A DNA stretch of 9,585 nucleotides from Frankiaceae bacterium (GCA_017882835.1 JADGOU010000089.1:1-9585), one strand, 5' to 3'; numbered from the stretch's first letter, positions 1 to 6,461 are shown. The notes: generated from the sequence alone by a model not told the origin. Numbers and translations are program-made.

Positions 1-841
1 CAGCCTGGCCACCGCCAAGCAGCAGCGGCGCTGGCTGCCCGGCGTGGTCACCGGCGACACCATCCTGGCCATCGCCATGACCGAGCCCGGCACCGGCAGC
101 GACCTCAGCGCGATCAGCACGAAAGCGGTCCGCGACGGCGAGCACTTCGTGGTCAACGGGGCCAAGACATTTGTCTCCAACGGCCAGAACGCCGACCTCG
201 TCGTCACCGCCGTTCGCACCGGCCCGGACCCGCACCGCGGACTATCCCTGCTTGTCGTCGAGCGGGACACCCCGGGCTTTCACCGCGGCCGCAACCTCGA
301 CAAGATCGGCCTGCACGCACAGGACACCAGCGAGCTCGCCTTCACCGACGCCCGAGTGCCGGTGGCCAACCTGCTCGGCGCCGAGGGGACCGGCTTCTAC
401 GCGCTGGTCCGCAACCTGGCGCAGGAGCGGTTGTCGCTCGCCGTCGGGGCCGTCGCCGCCGCCGACAGTGTGTTCGCGCAGACCCTGGACTACGTGCGCA
501 CCCGGACTGCCTTCGGCCAGCCGATCGGGTCCTTCCAGCACAACCGCTTCACCCTCGCCGAGCTGGCCACCGAGCTCGACATCGCGTGCACCTTCGTCGA
601 GGACTGCCTGCGCGAACACCTCAGCCGCCAGCTCACCCCCGCCCGGGCGGCGAAGGTGAAGTGGTGGACCAGCGAGCTCCTGGTCCGGGTGGCCGACCGC
701 TGCCTGCAGTTGCACGGGGGCTATGGCTACATGCGCGAGTACGCCGTGTCCCGCGCGTTCGTCGACGCCCGCATCCAGACCATCTACGGCGGCACCACCG
801 AGATCATGAAAGAGATCATCGGCAAGGACCTCGGCCTGTGA
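1..841 (+). CDS. Acyl-CoA dehydrogenase, 5'-truncated by the window edge
   Basis: The reading frame is open from base 2 and ends at TGA 839-841, so about 279 C-terminal residues are visible and the start lies upstream of the window. The family oxidises acyl-CoA thioesters to trans-2-enoyl-CoA, using FAD and passing electrons to electron-transfer flavoprotein. Visible hallmarks are the flavin/substrate-binding stretch MTEPGTGSDLSAIST (about 77-121), the segment RTAFGQPIGSFQHNRF of the C-terminal helical domain, and CLQLHGGYGYMREYAVSR followed by IYGGTTEIMKEIIGKDLGL at the end. The position of the catalytic Glu in medium-chain enzymes (YEG) is Gly here (codon 788-790). A Glu in QERLSLAVG (codon 425-427) matches the alternative catalytic position known from isovaleryl- and long-chain acyl-CoA dehydrogenases. 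Substrate chain length cannot be read from the sequence. The gene converges on lipA, with 17 bp between the stops. Family assignment is firm; the exact FadE type is unknown. Confidence 0.95.
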   Translation, partial: SLATAKQQRRWLPGVVTGDTILAIAMTEPGTGSDLSAISTKAVRDGEHFVVNGAKTFVSNGQNADLVVTAVRTGPDPHRGLSLLVVERDTPGFHRGRNLDKIGLHAQDTSELAFTDARVPVANLLGAEGTGFYALVRNLAQERLSLAVGAVAAADSVFAQTLDYVRTRTAFGQPIGSFQHNRFTLAELATELDIACTFVEDCLREHLSRQLTPARAAKVKWWTSELLVRVADRCLQLHGGYGYMREYAVSRAFVDARIQTIYGGTTEIMKEIIGKDLGL

Positions 842-858
842 GCCCGCGTGCATGCTCC

Positions 859-1800
859 TCAGGAGGTGGCGGCGCCAAAGCGGGACTCGACCGCCTGGCG
901 GTAGAGCCGCCCGGCTCGGTACGACGAGCGAACGAGCGGCCCGCTCAGTACGCCGAGGAAGCCCAGCTCCTCGGCCTCCTCGGCCAGCTCGGCGAACTCC
1001 ACCGGCGGCACCCAGCGCACCACCGGGTGGTGGCGGGCGGAAGGCCGCAGGTACTGGGTGATGGTCAGCAGGTCACAGCCGGCTTCGTGCAGGTCCGCCA
1101 TCGCCTGGGAGACCTCGGCCCGCCCCTCGCCCATGCCCAGGATGAGGTTGGACTTGGTCACCAGGCCGGCTGCCCGGGCCGCCCGGAGCACGTCCAGCGA
1201 CCGGTTGTATCGGAACGCCGGCCGCACCCGACGGAAGATCCGCGGGACCGTCTCGACGTTGTGCGCCAGTACCTCCGGCCGGGCGTCGAAGACCTCCGCC
1301 AGCCGCGTCGGCTGGCCGTCGAAGTCCGGGATGAGCACCTCGACGCCGGTGCCCGGGTTCAGCGCATGGATGGCCCGGACGGTCTCGGCGTACAGCCAGG
1401 CGCCACCGTCGGGCAGGTCGTCGCGGGCGACCCCGGTCACGGTGGCGTAGCGCAGCCCCATTGCCTGCACGCTCTCGGCCACCCGCCGCGGCTCGTCGCG
1501 ATCGAGCGGCTGCGGCCGGCCGGTGTCGATCTGGCAGAAGTCGCAGCGCCGGGTGCAGGCGTCACCGCCGACGAGGAAGGTGGCCTCGCGGTCCTCCCAG
1601 CACTCGTAGATGTTGGGGCAGCCGGCCTCCTCGCACACCGTGTGCAGTCCCTCGCGGCGTACCAGGGACTTCAGCTCGGTGAACTCCGGCCCCATCCGCG
1701 CCCGGGTGCGAATCCACTCCGGCTTCTTCTCGATCGGGGTGGCGGAGTTGCGCGCCTCCAGGCGCAGCAACCGGCGGCCGTCGGGCGCCGGGCTAGGCAT
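859..1800 (-). CDS. lipA: Lipoyl synthase (radical SAM)
   Basis: LipA inserts two sulfur atoms into protein-bound octanoyl groups to make the lipoyl cofactor of 2-oxoacid dehydrogenases and the glycine cleavage system. The 313-residue product has both family cysteine sets: C56, C61 and C67 (CEEAGCPNIYEC) bind the auxiliary cluster that supplies sulfur, and C82, C86 and C89 (CTRRCDFC) form the radical-SAM CxxxCxxC site. The conserved RSSY (291-294), whose serine ligates the auxiliary cluster, is near the C terminus. ATG 1800-1798 is chosen because the protein then begins MPSPAPDGRRLLRLEARNS, as actinobacterial LipA proteins do, and a GGAG lies 7 nt upstream on the minus strand. An ATG in frame at 1857 would add 19 residues that lie inside lipB and look unrelated. 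The start sits inside the end of lipB (8-bp overlap), so translation is probably coupled to it. Confidence 0.97.
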   Translation of the reverse strand: MPSPAPDGRRLLRLEARNSATPIEKKPEWIRTRARMGPEFTELKSLVRREGLHTVCEEAGCPNIYECWEDREATFLVGGDACTRRCDFCQIDTGRPQPLDRDEPRRVAESVQAMGLRYATVTGVARDDLPDGGAWLYAETVRAIHALNPGTGVEVLIPDFDGQPTRLAEVFDARPEVLAHNVETVPRIFRRVRPAFRYNRSLDVLRAARAAGLVTKSNLILGMGEGRAEVSQAMADLHEAGCDLLTITQYLRPSARHHPVVRWVPPVEFAELAEEAEELGFLGVLSGPLVRSSYRAGRLYRQAVESRFGAATS

Positions 1801-2485
1801 GCGCCGGCTCCGCGCGCCAAGCGGTCGCAAGCACGTCGGCTGCGAGTACGTCGGCAAGGTGGCGTTCCACGACCGGCATCACGTCGCCGACCCCGATTCG
1901 CCGCCCGGTCAGCGCGGTCAGCGAGGTCACCGCTGCATCTCGAATCCCGCACGGCACGATCCGGTCGTACGCCGACAGATCGGGGTCGGCGTTGAGCGCA
2001 AAACCGTGCATCGCGACGCCGCGGCCAACCCGGACGCCGATCGCGGCCACCTTGCGGTCGGGGGCGCCAGCCGCGCACACCCAGACCCCGGTGCGGCCGT
2101 CCACGCGCCGCGCCGATACGCCGTAGTCGGCGCAGACCCGGATCAGCGCCTCTTCCAGCCGGCGGACGTAGGCCACCACGTCGACGATCCCGGCCCGGTC
2201 GCCGGCGGCCAGCGGGGGCAGTCGCACGATCGGGTAGCCGGTGAGCTGGCCTGGCCCGTGCCACGTGATCTTCCCGCCGCGGTCCACGTCGATCACCGGC
2301 GTACCATCGAGGGGCCGCTCCCAGGGATCCGTCCGCCGGCCGGCGGTGAAAACCGGTGCATGCTCCAGCAGCAGGCAGGTGTCGGGGATCTCGTCCGCGA
2401 CCCGCTGGGCGTGCAGCCGCCGCTGCCAGTCCCACGCCTCGGCGTACGCCACCAAACCAGGACGAAGGAAGACCAGGTCGGGCAC
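1793..2485 (-). CDS. lipB: Lipoyl(octanoyl) transferase
   Basis: LipB moves octanoyl from octanoyl-acyl carrier protein to the target lysine of lipoyl domains, making the substrate for LipA. The 230-residue product carries the signature RGGKITWHGPGQLTGYP (69-85), the catalytic Lys K145 in DRKVAAIGVRV, and the catalytic Cys C179 in IVPCGIRD. The Lys-Cys spacing of 34 residues equals that of the K142/C176 pair known from the Mycobacterium tuberculosis enzyme. The frame stays open upstream to an ATG at 2662, but GTG 2485-2483 gives the usual N terminus (VPDLVFLRPGLVAYAEAWDWQ) and family length, and the longer form would overlap the divergent MMPL gene. No Shine-Dalgarno lies at normal distance: the nearest GGAG is 16 nt upstream. 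A TACGCT ends 6 nt before the GTG, so a leaderless mRNA is possible. The TAG stop (1795-1793) lies within the start of lipA. Confidence 0.95.
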   Translation of the reverse strand: MPDLVFLRPGLVAYAEAWDWQRRLHAQRVADEIPDTCLLLEHAPVFTAGRRTDPWERPLDGTPVIDVDRGGKITWHGPGQLTGYPIVRLPPLAAGDRAGIVDVVAYVRRLEEALIRVCADYGVSARRVDGRTGVWVCAAGAPDRKVAAIGVRVGRGVAMHGFALNADPDLSAYDRIVPCGIRDAAVTSLTALTGRRIGVGDVMPVVERHLADVLAADVLATAWRAEPAHA

Positions 2486-2497
2486 GCGGTCAGCGTA
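2486..2497 (-). promoter_or_regulatory. Candidate -10 element for a leaderless lipB transcript
   Basis: On the minus strand TACGCT (2497-2492) fits the TANNNT pattern of actinobacterial -10 boxes and ends 6 nt before the lipB GTG. That spacing would place transcription initiation at or next to the start codon. Leaderless genes are common in actinobacteria, and lipB has no Shine-Dalgarno at normal spacing. No convincing -35 hexamer was found 17-19 nt upstream, so this is only a suggestion. Confidence 0.25.
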
Positions 2498-2553
2498 CGT
2501 GCTCCGCGTCCCGCCGGCCGGCTTGCGCTGGCCGGTACTGATGGGCGCCCCTA

Positions 2554-2566
2554 CCCTGCGGCAGGG
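2554..2566. promoter_or_regulatory. Dyad CCCTGC-G-GCAGGG in the divergent region
   Basis: A perfect 6-bp inverted repeat with a 1-nt centre lies between the divergent lipB and MMPL starts. Its size and symmetry fit a regulator operator, but no regulator gene is in the window and GC-rich DNA produces such dyads by chance. It lies upstream of the MMPL ribosome-binding site and about 70 bp from the lipB start. The function is inferred from position only. Confidence 0.3.
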
Positions 2567-2569
2567 GAA

Positions 2570-2588
2570 GGTCGGCCCCGTCCCGACC
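2570..2588. promoter_or_regulatory. Dyad GGTCGG-N7-CCGACC ahead of the MMPL gene
   Basis: This is a second perfect inverted repeat (6-bp arms, 7-nt spacer), only 3 bp after the first dyad and about 35 bp before the MMPL ATG. It could be an operator. If transcribed, it would form a short hairpin in the MMPL leader just before the Shine-Dalgarno. The two dyads have different arm sequences, so they need not bind the same protein. Confidence 0.3.
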
Positions 2589-2601
2589 TCAGCGGACGCC
2601 C

Positions 2602-2613
2602 GAGGAGAAGGAG
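2602..2613 (+). promoter_or_regulatory. Ribosome-binding site of the MMPL gene
   Basis: The purine run GAGGAGAAGGAG ends 11 nt before ATG 2625. It is the only strong Shine-Dalgarno-like stretch near the N terminus, and it decides the start against the much longer open frame that continues upstream into lipB. Confidence 0.6.
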
Positions 2614-2624
2614 CCCCCGTTCCC

Positions 2625-4733
2625 ATGCGCCTGATCACTCTTCCGGCCGGCCGTCGCGGCAAGTGGGCGGTTGTTGTGTTCTGGCTGCTGCTGGTGGGGG
2701 CCGTCAGTCCATTCGCGGCAAAACTGACCTCAGTGCAGAAGAACGACGCGTCGAGCTACCTGCCGGGCAAGGCAGAGTCCACCCGGGCGCTGGAGCTGCA
2801 GCGACAGCTGCCCAGCGGCCGCACCCTGCCGGTGATCATCGTCTACGCCCGCGACGCCGGCATTACCCCAGCGGATGCGGGCCAGGCGGCAGCCGACCGG
2901 TCGAAGATCGACGCCGCCCGGCTGGTCGCCGAGCCGCTGCCTCCTGTCGTACCGGCCCAGGACGGCCGCGCGCTGCTGCTTGCGGTTCCGTTGCCCGGCG
3001 GCGGCGACGCCATCGCCCTCGGCAAGCAGGTGGAGGACATCCGGGCCACCGTCGGCGCGGGCGGGGACGGGCTGGTGGTCAAGGTCACCGGTCCAGGCGG
3101 CTTTCTCGTCGACTCGGTGAAGGCGTTCGAGGGCATCGACACCACCCTGCTGTTCGCCACCGTCGGCGTCGTCGCGCTGCTGCTCCTGCTCACCTACCGC
3201 AGCCCGGTGCTGTGGCTGATCCCGCTGATCGGGGTGGGCATGGCGGACCAGCTGGCCCAGGGCGCGGTCTACGGGTTGGCGCGGCACGCCGGTCTGGTGG
3301 TCAGCGGACAGAGCGCCGGCATTCTGACGGTGCTTGTCTTCGGCGCCGGGACCGACTACGCGCTGCTGTTGATCGCGCGCTACCGCGAGGAGCTGCGCCG
3401 GCACGAGGACAAGCACGAGGCGATGGCCTTCGCCCTGCGCCGGGCCGCCCCGGCACTGCTGGCGTCTGCGGCCACCGTCATCATCGGGCTGCTCTGCCTG
3501 CTGGTCGCCGCCCTGAACTCCGATCGCGGCCTGGGACCGGTGGGCGCCATCGGGGTGGCCTGCTCGCTGGCGGCGATGCTTACACTGCTGCCGGCGCTAC
3601 TTGTCATCTTCGGCCGCCGGCTGTTCTGGCCGTTCATCCCGCGCTTCGGCACCCACGTCGCCGAAGGCGCCGGGGTCTGGGCGCGGGTGGGCCAGCTGAT
3701 CGCCCGGCGACCGCGGGTCACCTGGGTTGCGACCAGCCTGGTGCTCGGCGTGCTGGCGCTTGGGCTGTTCGACCTCAAGCTCGGGCTGTCCCAGACGGAG
3801 GCCTTCCAGCAGCCCAACGACTCCGTCCAGGGTCAGCAGCTGCTCGAACGCAGCTTCCCCGCGGGCACGGGGGCCCCGGCCACCGTGATCGCGCAGGCGT
3901 CTGCCATCGACGACGTCCGGGCAGCCGCCGCGGCCACGCCCGGCGTGGTCAGCGTGTCCCCGCCGCTGGTGGCCGGCAACCTGGCGCAGGTTGACGCGAC
4001 CCTGGAAGGGGCGCCGGACAGCAAGGCCGCGTACGGCGCGATCGACCGGCTGCGGGCCGCCGTGCACGCCGTCCCCGGGGCCGATGCCGTCGTCGGCGGG
4101 TCCACTGCGACGAACCTGGACGTCTCCCGAGCCGCGACCCGGGACCGGCAGGTCATCATCCCGCTGGTGCTGCTGGTCGTGCTGGTCATCCTCGGCGTCC
4201 TGCTCCGCGCGGTGGTCGCGCCGCTGGTGCTGATTGCGACGGTGATCCTGTCCTACCTGGCGGCGCTCGGGGCCAGCGCGGTGATCTTCGATGTGGTGTT
4301 CGGTTTCGCCGGCTCGGACACCTCGTTCCCGCTGTTCGCCTTCATCTTCCTGGTGGCCCTGGGCATCGACTACAACATCTTCCTGATGAGCCGGGTGCGG
4401 GAGGAAGCCGCGGTGGTCGGTACCCGGCGCGGGATGCTCCGCGGGCTGGCGGTCACTGGTGGGGTGATCACCTCGGCCGGCATCGTGCTCGCCGGAACGT
4501 TCTCCGTGCTCGGCGTACTGCCCCTGGTGGCCTTGGCGGAAGTCGGCTTCGTCGTCGCCTTCGGCGTGCTGCTCGACACGCTGGTGGTGCGCTCGGTGCT
4601 CGTTCCGGCCCTCACCTTGGACATCGGGTCGCGGGTCTGGTGGCCGAGCGCGCTGGCGCGGGTGCCGGACCGTGACGTCGACACAGTCGTGGCGCCGCGG
4701 GACCTGGAGCCGGCCGGGGACAGCCACGCCTGA
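2625..4733 (+). CDS. MMPL family (RND superfamily) transporter
   Basis: This is a 702-residue inner-membrane transporter of the MMPL type. The family exports lipids or other hydrophobic compounds, driven by the proton gradient. It has two homologous halves. TM1 (about 14-31) is followed by an extracytoplasmic domain and TM2-6 (about 173-325). TM7 (about 365-384) is followed by a second extracytoplasmic domain and TM8-12 (about 509-655). Each half holds the Asp-Tyr pair of the MmpL proton-relay site: D244-Y245 in GAGTDYALLL and D582-Y583 in GIDYNIFLMSRVREE. The start at ATG 2625 is set by the GA-rich Shine-Dalgarno and by TM1 following immediately. The short C-terminal tail is hydrophilic, without the long cytoplasmic extension of some mycobacterial MmpL proteins. 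The substrate is unknown, and no lipid or polyketide synthesis gene is adjacent. The kinase gene follows 72 bp downstream and may share its mRNA. Family assignment is firm. Confidence 0.93.
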   Translation: MRLITLPAGRRGKWAVVVFWLLLVGAVSPFAAKLTSVQKNDASSYLPGKAESTRALELQRQLPSGRTLPVIIVYARDAGITPADAGQAAADRSKIDAARLVAEPLPPVVPAQDGRALLLAVPLPGGGDAIALGKQVEDIRATVGAGGDGLVVKVTGPGGFLVDSVKAFEGIDTTLLFATVGVVALLLLLTYRSPVLWLIPLIGVGMADQLAQGAVYGLARHAGLVVSGQSAGILTVLVFGAGTDYALLLIARYREELRRHEDKHEAMAFALRRAAPALLASAATVIIGLLCLLVAALNSDRGLGPVGAIGVACSLAAMLTLLPALLVIFGRRLFWPFIPRFGTHVAEGAGVWARVGQLIARRPRVTWVATSLVLGVLALGLFDLKLGLSQTEAFQQPNDSVQGQQLLERSFPAGTGAPATVIAQASAIDDVRAAAAATPGVVSVSPPLVAGNLAQVDATLEGAPDSKAAYGAIDRLRAAVHAVPGADAVVGGSTATNLDVSRAATRDRQVIIPLVLLVVLVILGVLLRAVVAPLVLIATVILSYLAALGASAVIFDVVFGFAGSDTSFPLFAFIFLVALGIDYNIFLMSRVREEAAVVGTRRGMLRGLAVTGGVITSAGIVLAGTFSVLGVLPLVALAEVGFVVAFGVLLDTLVVRSVLVPALTLDIGSRVWWPSALARVPDRDVDTVVAPRDLEPAGDSHA

Positions 4734-4735
4734 CC

Positions 4736-4744
4736 TGTGGACAA
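4736..4744 (-). promoter_or_regulatory. Perfect DnaA-box sequence (TTGTCCACA on the minus strand)
   Basis: The plus strand reads TGTGGACAA, the reverse complement of TTGTCCACA, which is the preferred DnaA box of Streptomyces and mycobacteria. It begins 2 bp after the MMPL stop codon and 61 bp before the kinase start. No second full match was noticed in the window, so this is not an origin. A lone box could titrate DnaA or regulate transcription of the kinase gene, or be chance. The sequence match is seen directly; DnaA binding is inference. Confidence 0.4.
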
Positions 4745-4771
4745 CTCGCCAGGCTGATCGGCGGCGCTGCC

Positions 4772-4782
4772 TAGCCTCATAT
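4772..4782 (+). promoter_or_regulatory. Weak candidate -10 region upstream of the kinase gene
   Basis: The most AT-rich spot of the 72-bp gap holds two overlapping -10-like hexamers, TAGCCT (4772-4777, TANNNT pattern) and TCATAT (4777-4782). No good -35 hexamer lies at 17-19 bp, so the kinase could equally be expressed by read-through from the MMPL gene. Confidence 0.2.
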
Positions 4783-4792
4783 CCGGGCAACC

Positions 4793-4800
4793 GGAGGAGG
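4793..4800 (+). promoter_or_regulatory. Ribosome-binding site of the kinase gene
   Basis: GGAGGAGG lies 5 nt before GTG 4806. This near-perfect Shine-Dalgarno decides the GTG start, and the kinase fold begins only a few residues later. Confidence 0.75.
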
Positions 4801-4805
4801 TCGCG

Positions 4806-6461
4806 GTGGGGGCGGTGTGGACGCTGACCGGGTACGGCGTGGAGCGGCTGCTCGGCTTCGGCGCTACCGGTGAGGTGTGGCGGGCGCACGAGCTGGCCAG
4901 CGGTGACGTGGTGGCGCTCAAGCGGCTCCGCCCGGGTGCGGCCGGGGCGCGCGACCTGCCCGCGCAGGAGCGGTTAGGCCGGGAGGCGGCGCTGTTGGCC
5001 GCCGTCCGGCATCCGCACGTGCTGCCGTTACGCAGCGTCGTCCCTGTCGACGACGGCATCGTGCTGGTCCTCGACTACGCCGCCGGCGGCAGTCTGGATC
5101 GGCTGCTCCGGGCGCGCGGCCGGGTGACTGCCGGCGAGGTGGTGACGACGGCCGGACCGCTGGCCGCCGCGTTAGCTGTGGCCCACGGCGAAGGCCTGGT
5201 GCACGGTGACGTCTCCCCAGCGAACGTCCTCTACACCGCCGATGGCCGCCCCCTGTTGGCCGACCTCGGGGTGGCCCGGCTGGTCGGCGAGTCTGGGCGG
5301 GCGGTCGACGGCACTCCCGGGTTCGTCGATCCGGTGGTGGTTGCCGGGGCCGAGCCGACAACGGCCAGCGACGTCTACGGCTTGGCCGCGGTGTGCTACC
5401 GGGCGCTGGCGGGGGAGGTGGTGGCCGAGACCCGGTCGACGGGTAGGTCGCGCCGGGCTCGGCGGACCGCCCTGCGGGAGCTGGCCCCGAACGCGCCGGC
5501 CGAGCTGGTTGAGATCGTGGAGGCTGGGCTCGCGCCGACGCCCCGGGCGCGCCCGGATGCGGCCGCGTTCGGCGCCCGGTTGACGTCCGCGTGCTCCGCG
5601 ACGCCGGTACGGCTCTCGGTGGCGCCGCCGTCGGGTGCGGTTGGACGGTCACCGGCCGGGGCCGACCCGGCGGGGGCCGACCCGGCGGGGGCCGACCCGG
5701 CGGGGGCCGACCCGGCGGGGGACGACCCGGCGGGGGACGACCCGGCGGGGGACAAAGACCTCTCCACGCACGCCATCCGCCCGGCTGCCCCGCCGCCCGA
5801 GCCCGCGTCGGCAAGTGCGCCGAGCCACTCCCCACCCAGCGTTCGCCAGCTCGTCCTGGGCGGCACCGCGGCCTTTGTTCTCGCCGCTGCCATGCTTGCC
5901 GGCTGGTGGTGGGGCAGCGCACCCGGTGTACCCGCCGGCCGCTTGCTTGCGCAGCCGAGATCCACTGCGGCACCCTCGTCTCCCGCGGCTGTCCCGGCGC
6001 CGGCCCCTGCGCCGGCCCCTGCGCCGGCCCCTGCGCCGGCTCCGCCCCCCGCGGCTGCGGATCCGCCAACGACCACCGACCCCGCGTCGTGGCGTGCCGT
6101 GCTGGCCGGCCTGGACGGCCGTCGCGCGGTCGCCTTCGCCGAGAGCAATCCGGCCGTGCTGGCCGAGGTCTACGTCGAGGGCTCCCCGCCGTACGCCGCG
6201 GACGTCGCCAGCCTGCGCAGCCTCGTCGACGCCGGCAACCGCGCCCGCCCGGTCCGGCACGAGCTGCAGGAGGTGCGGCTGATTACCCGGACCGCTGCGG
6301 GGGTGACCGTCGAGGTCACCGACGAGATGCCGGCGTACGACGTGGTGAACTCCGCTGGGGCGGTGGTCGGCTCCGATCCCGGCCGCGGCCCGAAGTCCTG
6401 GCAGGTCGAGCTCGTGCTGGCGGGGGATGGGTGGCGCATCAGCAGCCTGCGCGGGGCTTGA
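4806..6461 (+). CDS. Membrane-anchored Ser/Thr protein kinase with extracytoplasmic domain
   Basis: This 551-residue Hanks-type kinase probably senses an outside signal and phosphorylates cytoplasmic or membrane proteins. The kinase domain (about 9-260) has the glycine loop GFGATGEVW (17-25), the ATP-binding Lys K39 in VVALKRL, a likely helix-C Glu E60, catalytic D135 and N140 in HGDVSPANV, and metal-binding D153 in DLG. HGD replaces HRD, so it is a non-RD kinase, and the usual APE Glu after the activation segment is missing (GTPGFVDPVVV). A juxtamembrane linker contains six ADPAG/DDPAG repeats (286-315). One TM helix spans about 349-370, followed by an Ala-Pro stalk (about 398-413). A roughly 125-residue outer domain (about 427-551), with its WQVELVLAGDGWRISSL ending, resembles NTF2-like folds; that is a guess. 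All core catalytic residues are present, so activity is expected. The MMPL gene lies 72 bp upstream. No target or ligand can be read from the sequence. Confidence 0.92.
   Translation: MGAVWTLTGYGVERLLGFGATGEVWRAHELASGDVVALKRLRPGAAGARDLPAQERLGREAALLAAVRHPHVLPLRSVVPVDDGIVLVLDYAAGGSLDRLLRARGRVTAGEVVTTAGPLAAALAVAHGEGLVHGDVSPANVLYTADGRPLLADLGVARLVGESGRAVDGTPGFVDPVVVAGAEPTTASDVYGLAAVCYRALAGEVVAETRSTGRSRRARRTALRELAPNAPAELVEIVEAGLAPTPRARPDAAAFGARLTSACSATPVRLSVAPPSGAVGRSPAGADPAGADPAGADPAGADPAGDDPAGDDPAGDKDLSTHAIRPAAPPPEPASASAPSHSPPSVRQLVLGGTAAFVLAAAMLAGWWWGSAPGVPAGRLLAQPRSTAAPSSPAAVPAPAPAPAPAPAPAPAPPPAAADPPTTTDPASWRAVLAGLDGRRAVAFAESNPAVLAEVYVEGSPPYAADVASLRSLVDAGNRARPVRHELQEVRLITRTAAGVTVEVTDEMPAYDVVNSAGAVVGSDPGRGPKSWQVELVLAGDGWRISSLRGA
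5661..5750 (+). repeat. Six tandem 15-bp units inside the kinase gene
   Basis: Four exact copies of GCCGACCCGGCGGGG are followed by two copies differing only at the second base (GACGACCCGGCGGGG). The unit is five codons, encoding ADPAG or DDPAG in the cytoplasmic linker between kinase domain and membrane helix. The near-perfect nucleotide identity points to recent slippage or unequal recombination. Because 15 is a multiple of three, copy-number changes would alter linker length without breaking the frame. Confidence 0.95.
5997..6043 (+). repeat. 12-bp tandem repeat encoding an Ala-Pro stalk
   Basis: Three exact copies of GCGCCGGCCCCT (5997-6032) are followed by a partial, diverged fourth. 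They encode alternating Ala-Pro residues just outside the membrane helix of the kinase, a stiff extended stalk that probably crosses the peptidoglycan layer. As with the 15-bp repeat, copy-number change would keep the frame. Confidence 0.9.

Noticed and set aside
842..866. Terminator between the dehydrogenase and lipA (GCATGC and CCTC-AG-GAGG palindromes).
   Set aside because: The gap is only 17 bp, and the arms are very short and extend into lipA codons. It is too weak to call.
1801..1857. Upstream lipA start at ATG 1857.
   Set aside because: The extra 19 residues are not LipA-like and lie inside lipB, whereas ATG 1800 has a Shine-Dalgarno and the expected N terminus.
586..1995. A 469-codon open frame on the + strand across lipA.
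   Set aside because: It is antisense to the clearly recognised lipA, is rich in Arg, Pro and Gly, and shows no domain. Such shadows are normal at this GC content.
2486..2662. Longer lipB from ATG 2662.
   Set aside because: It would add 59 unrelated residues, cover the whole divergent promoter region and overlap the MMPL start.
1610..3994. A 794-codon + strand frame spanning lipB and half of the MMPL gene.
   Set aside because: It runs antisense to lipA/lipB and then out of frame within the MMPL gene. The low-complexity Arg/Gly composition marks it as a shadow.
3597..4889. A 430-codon - strand frame opposite the MMPL gene.
   Set aside because: It is antisense to transmembrane coding sequence, rich in His, Arg, Gln and Asp, with no motif.
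5661..5750. CRISPR-like array from the regular repeats.
   Set aside because: Units are 15 bp, directly abutting without spacers, and in frame inside the kinase gene.
5649..6260. A - strand frame encoding a repetitive Val-Pro-Arg-Arg protein opposite the kinase repeats.
   Set aside because: The repeats are explained by the sense-strand ADPAG codons, and the antisense product has no recognisable feature.
4806..6461. Classifying the kinase as a pseudokinase because of HGD and the missing APE.
   Set aside because: The ATP-binding Lys, catalytic Asp, Asn and metal-binding Asp are all present, so activity is more likely than not.
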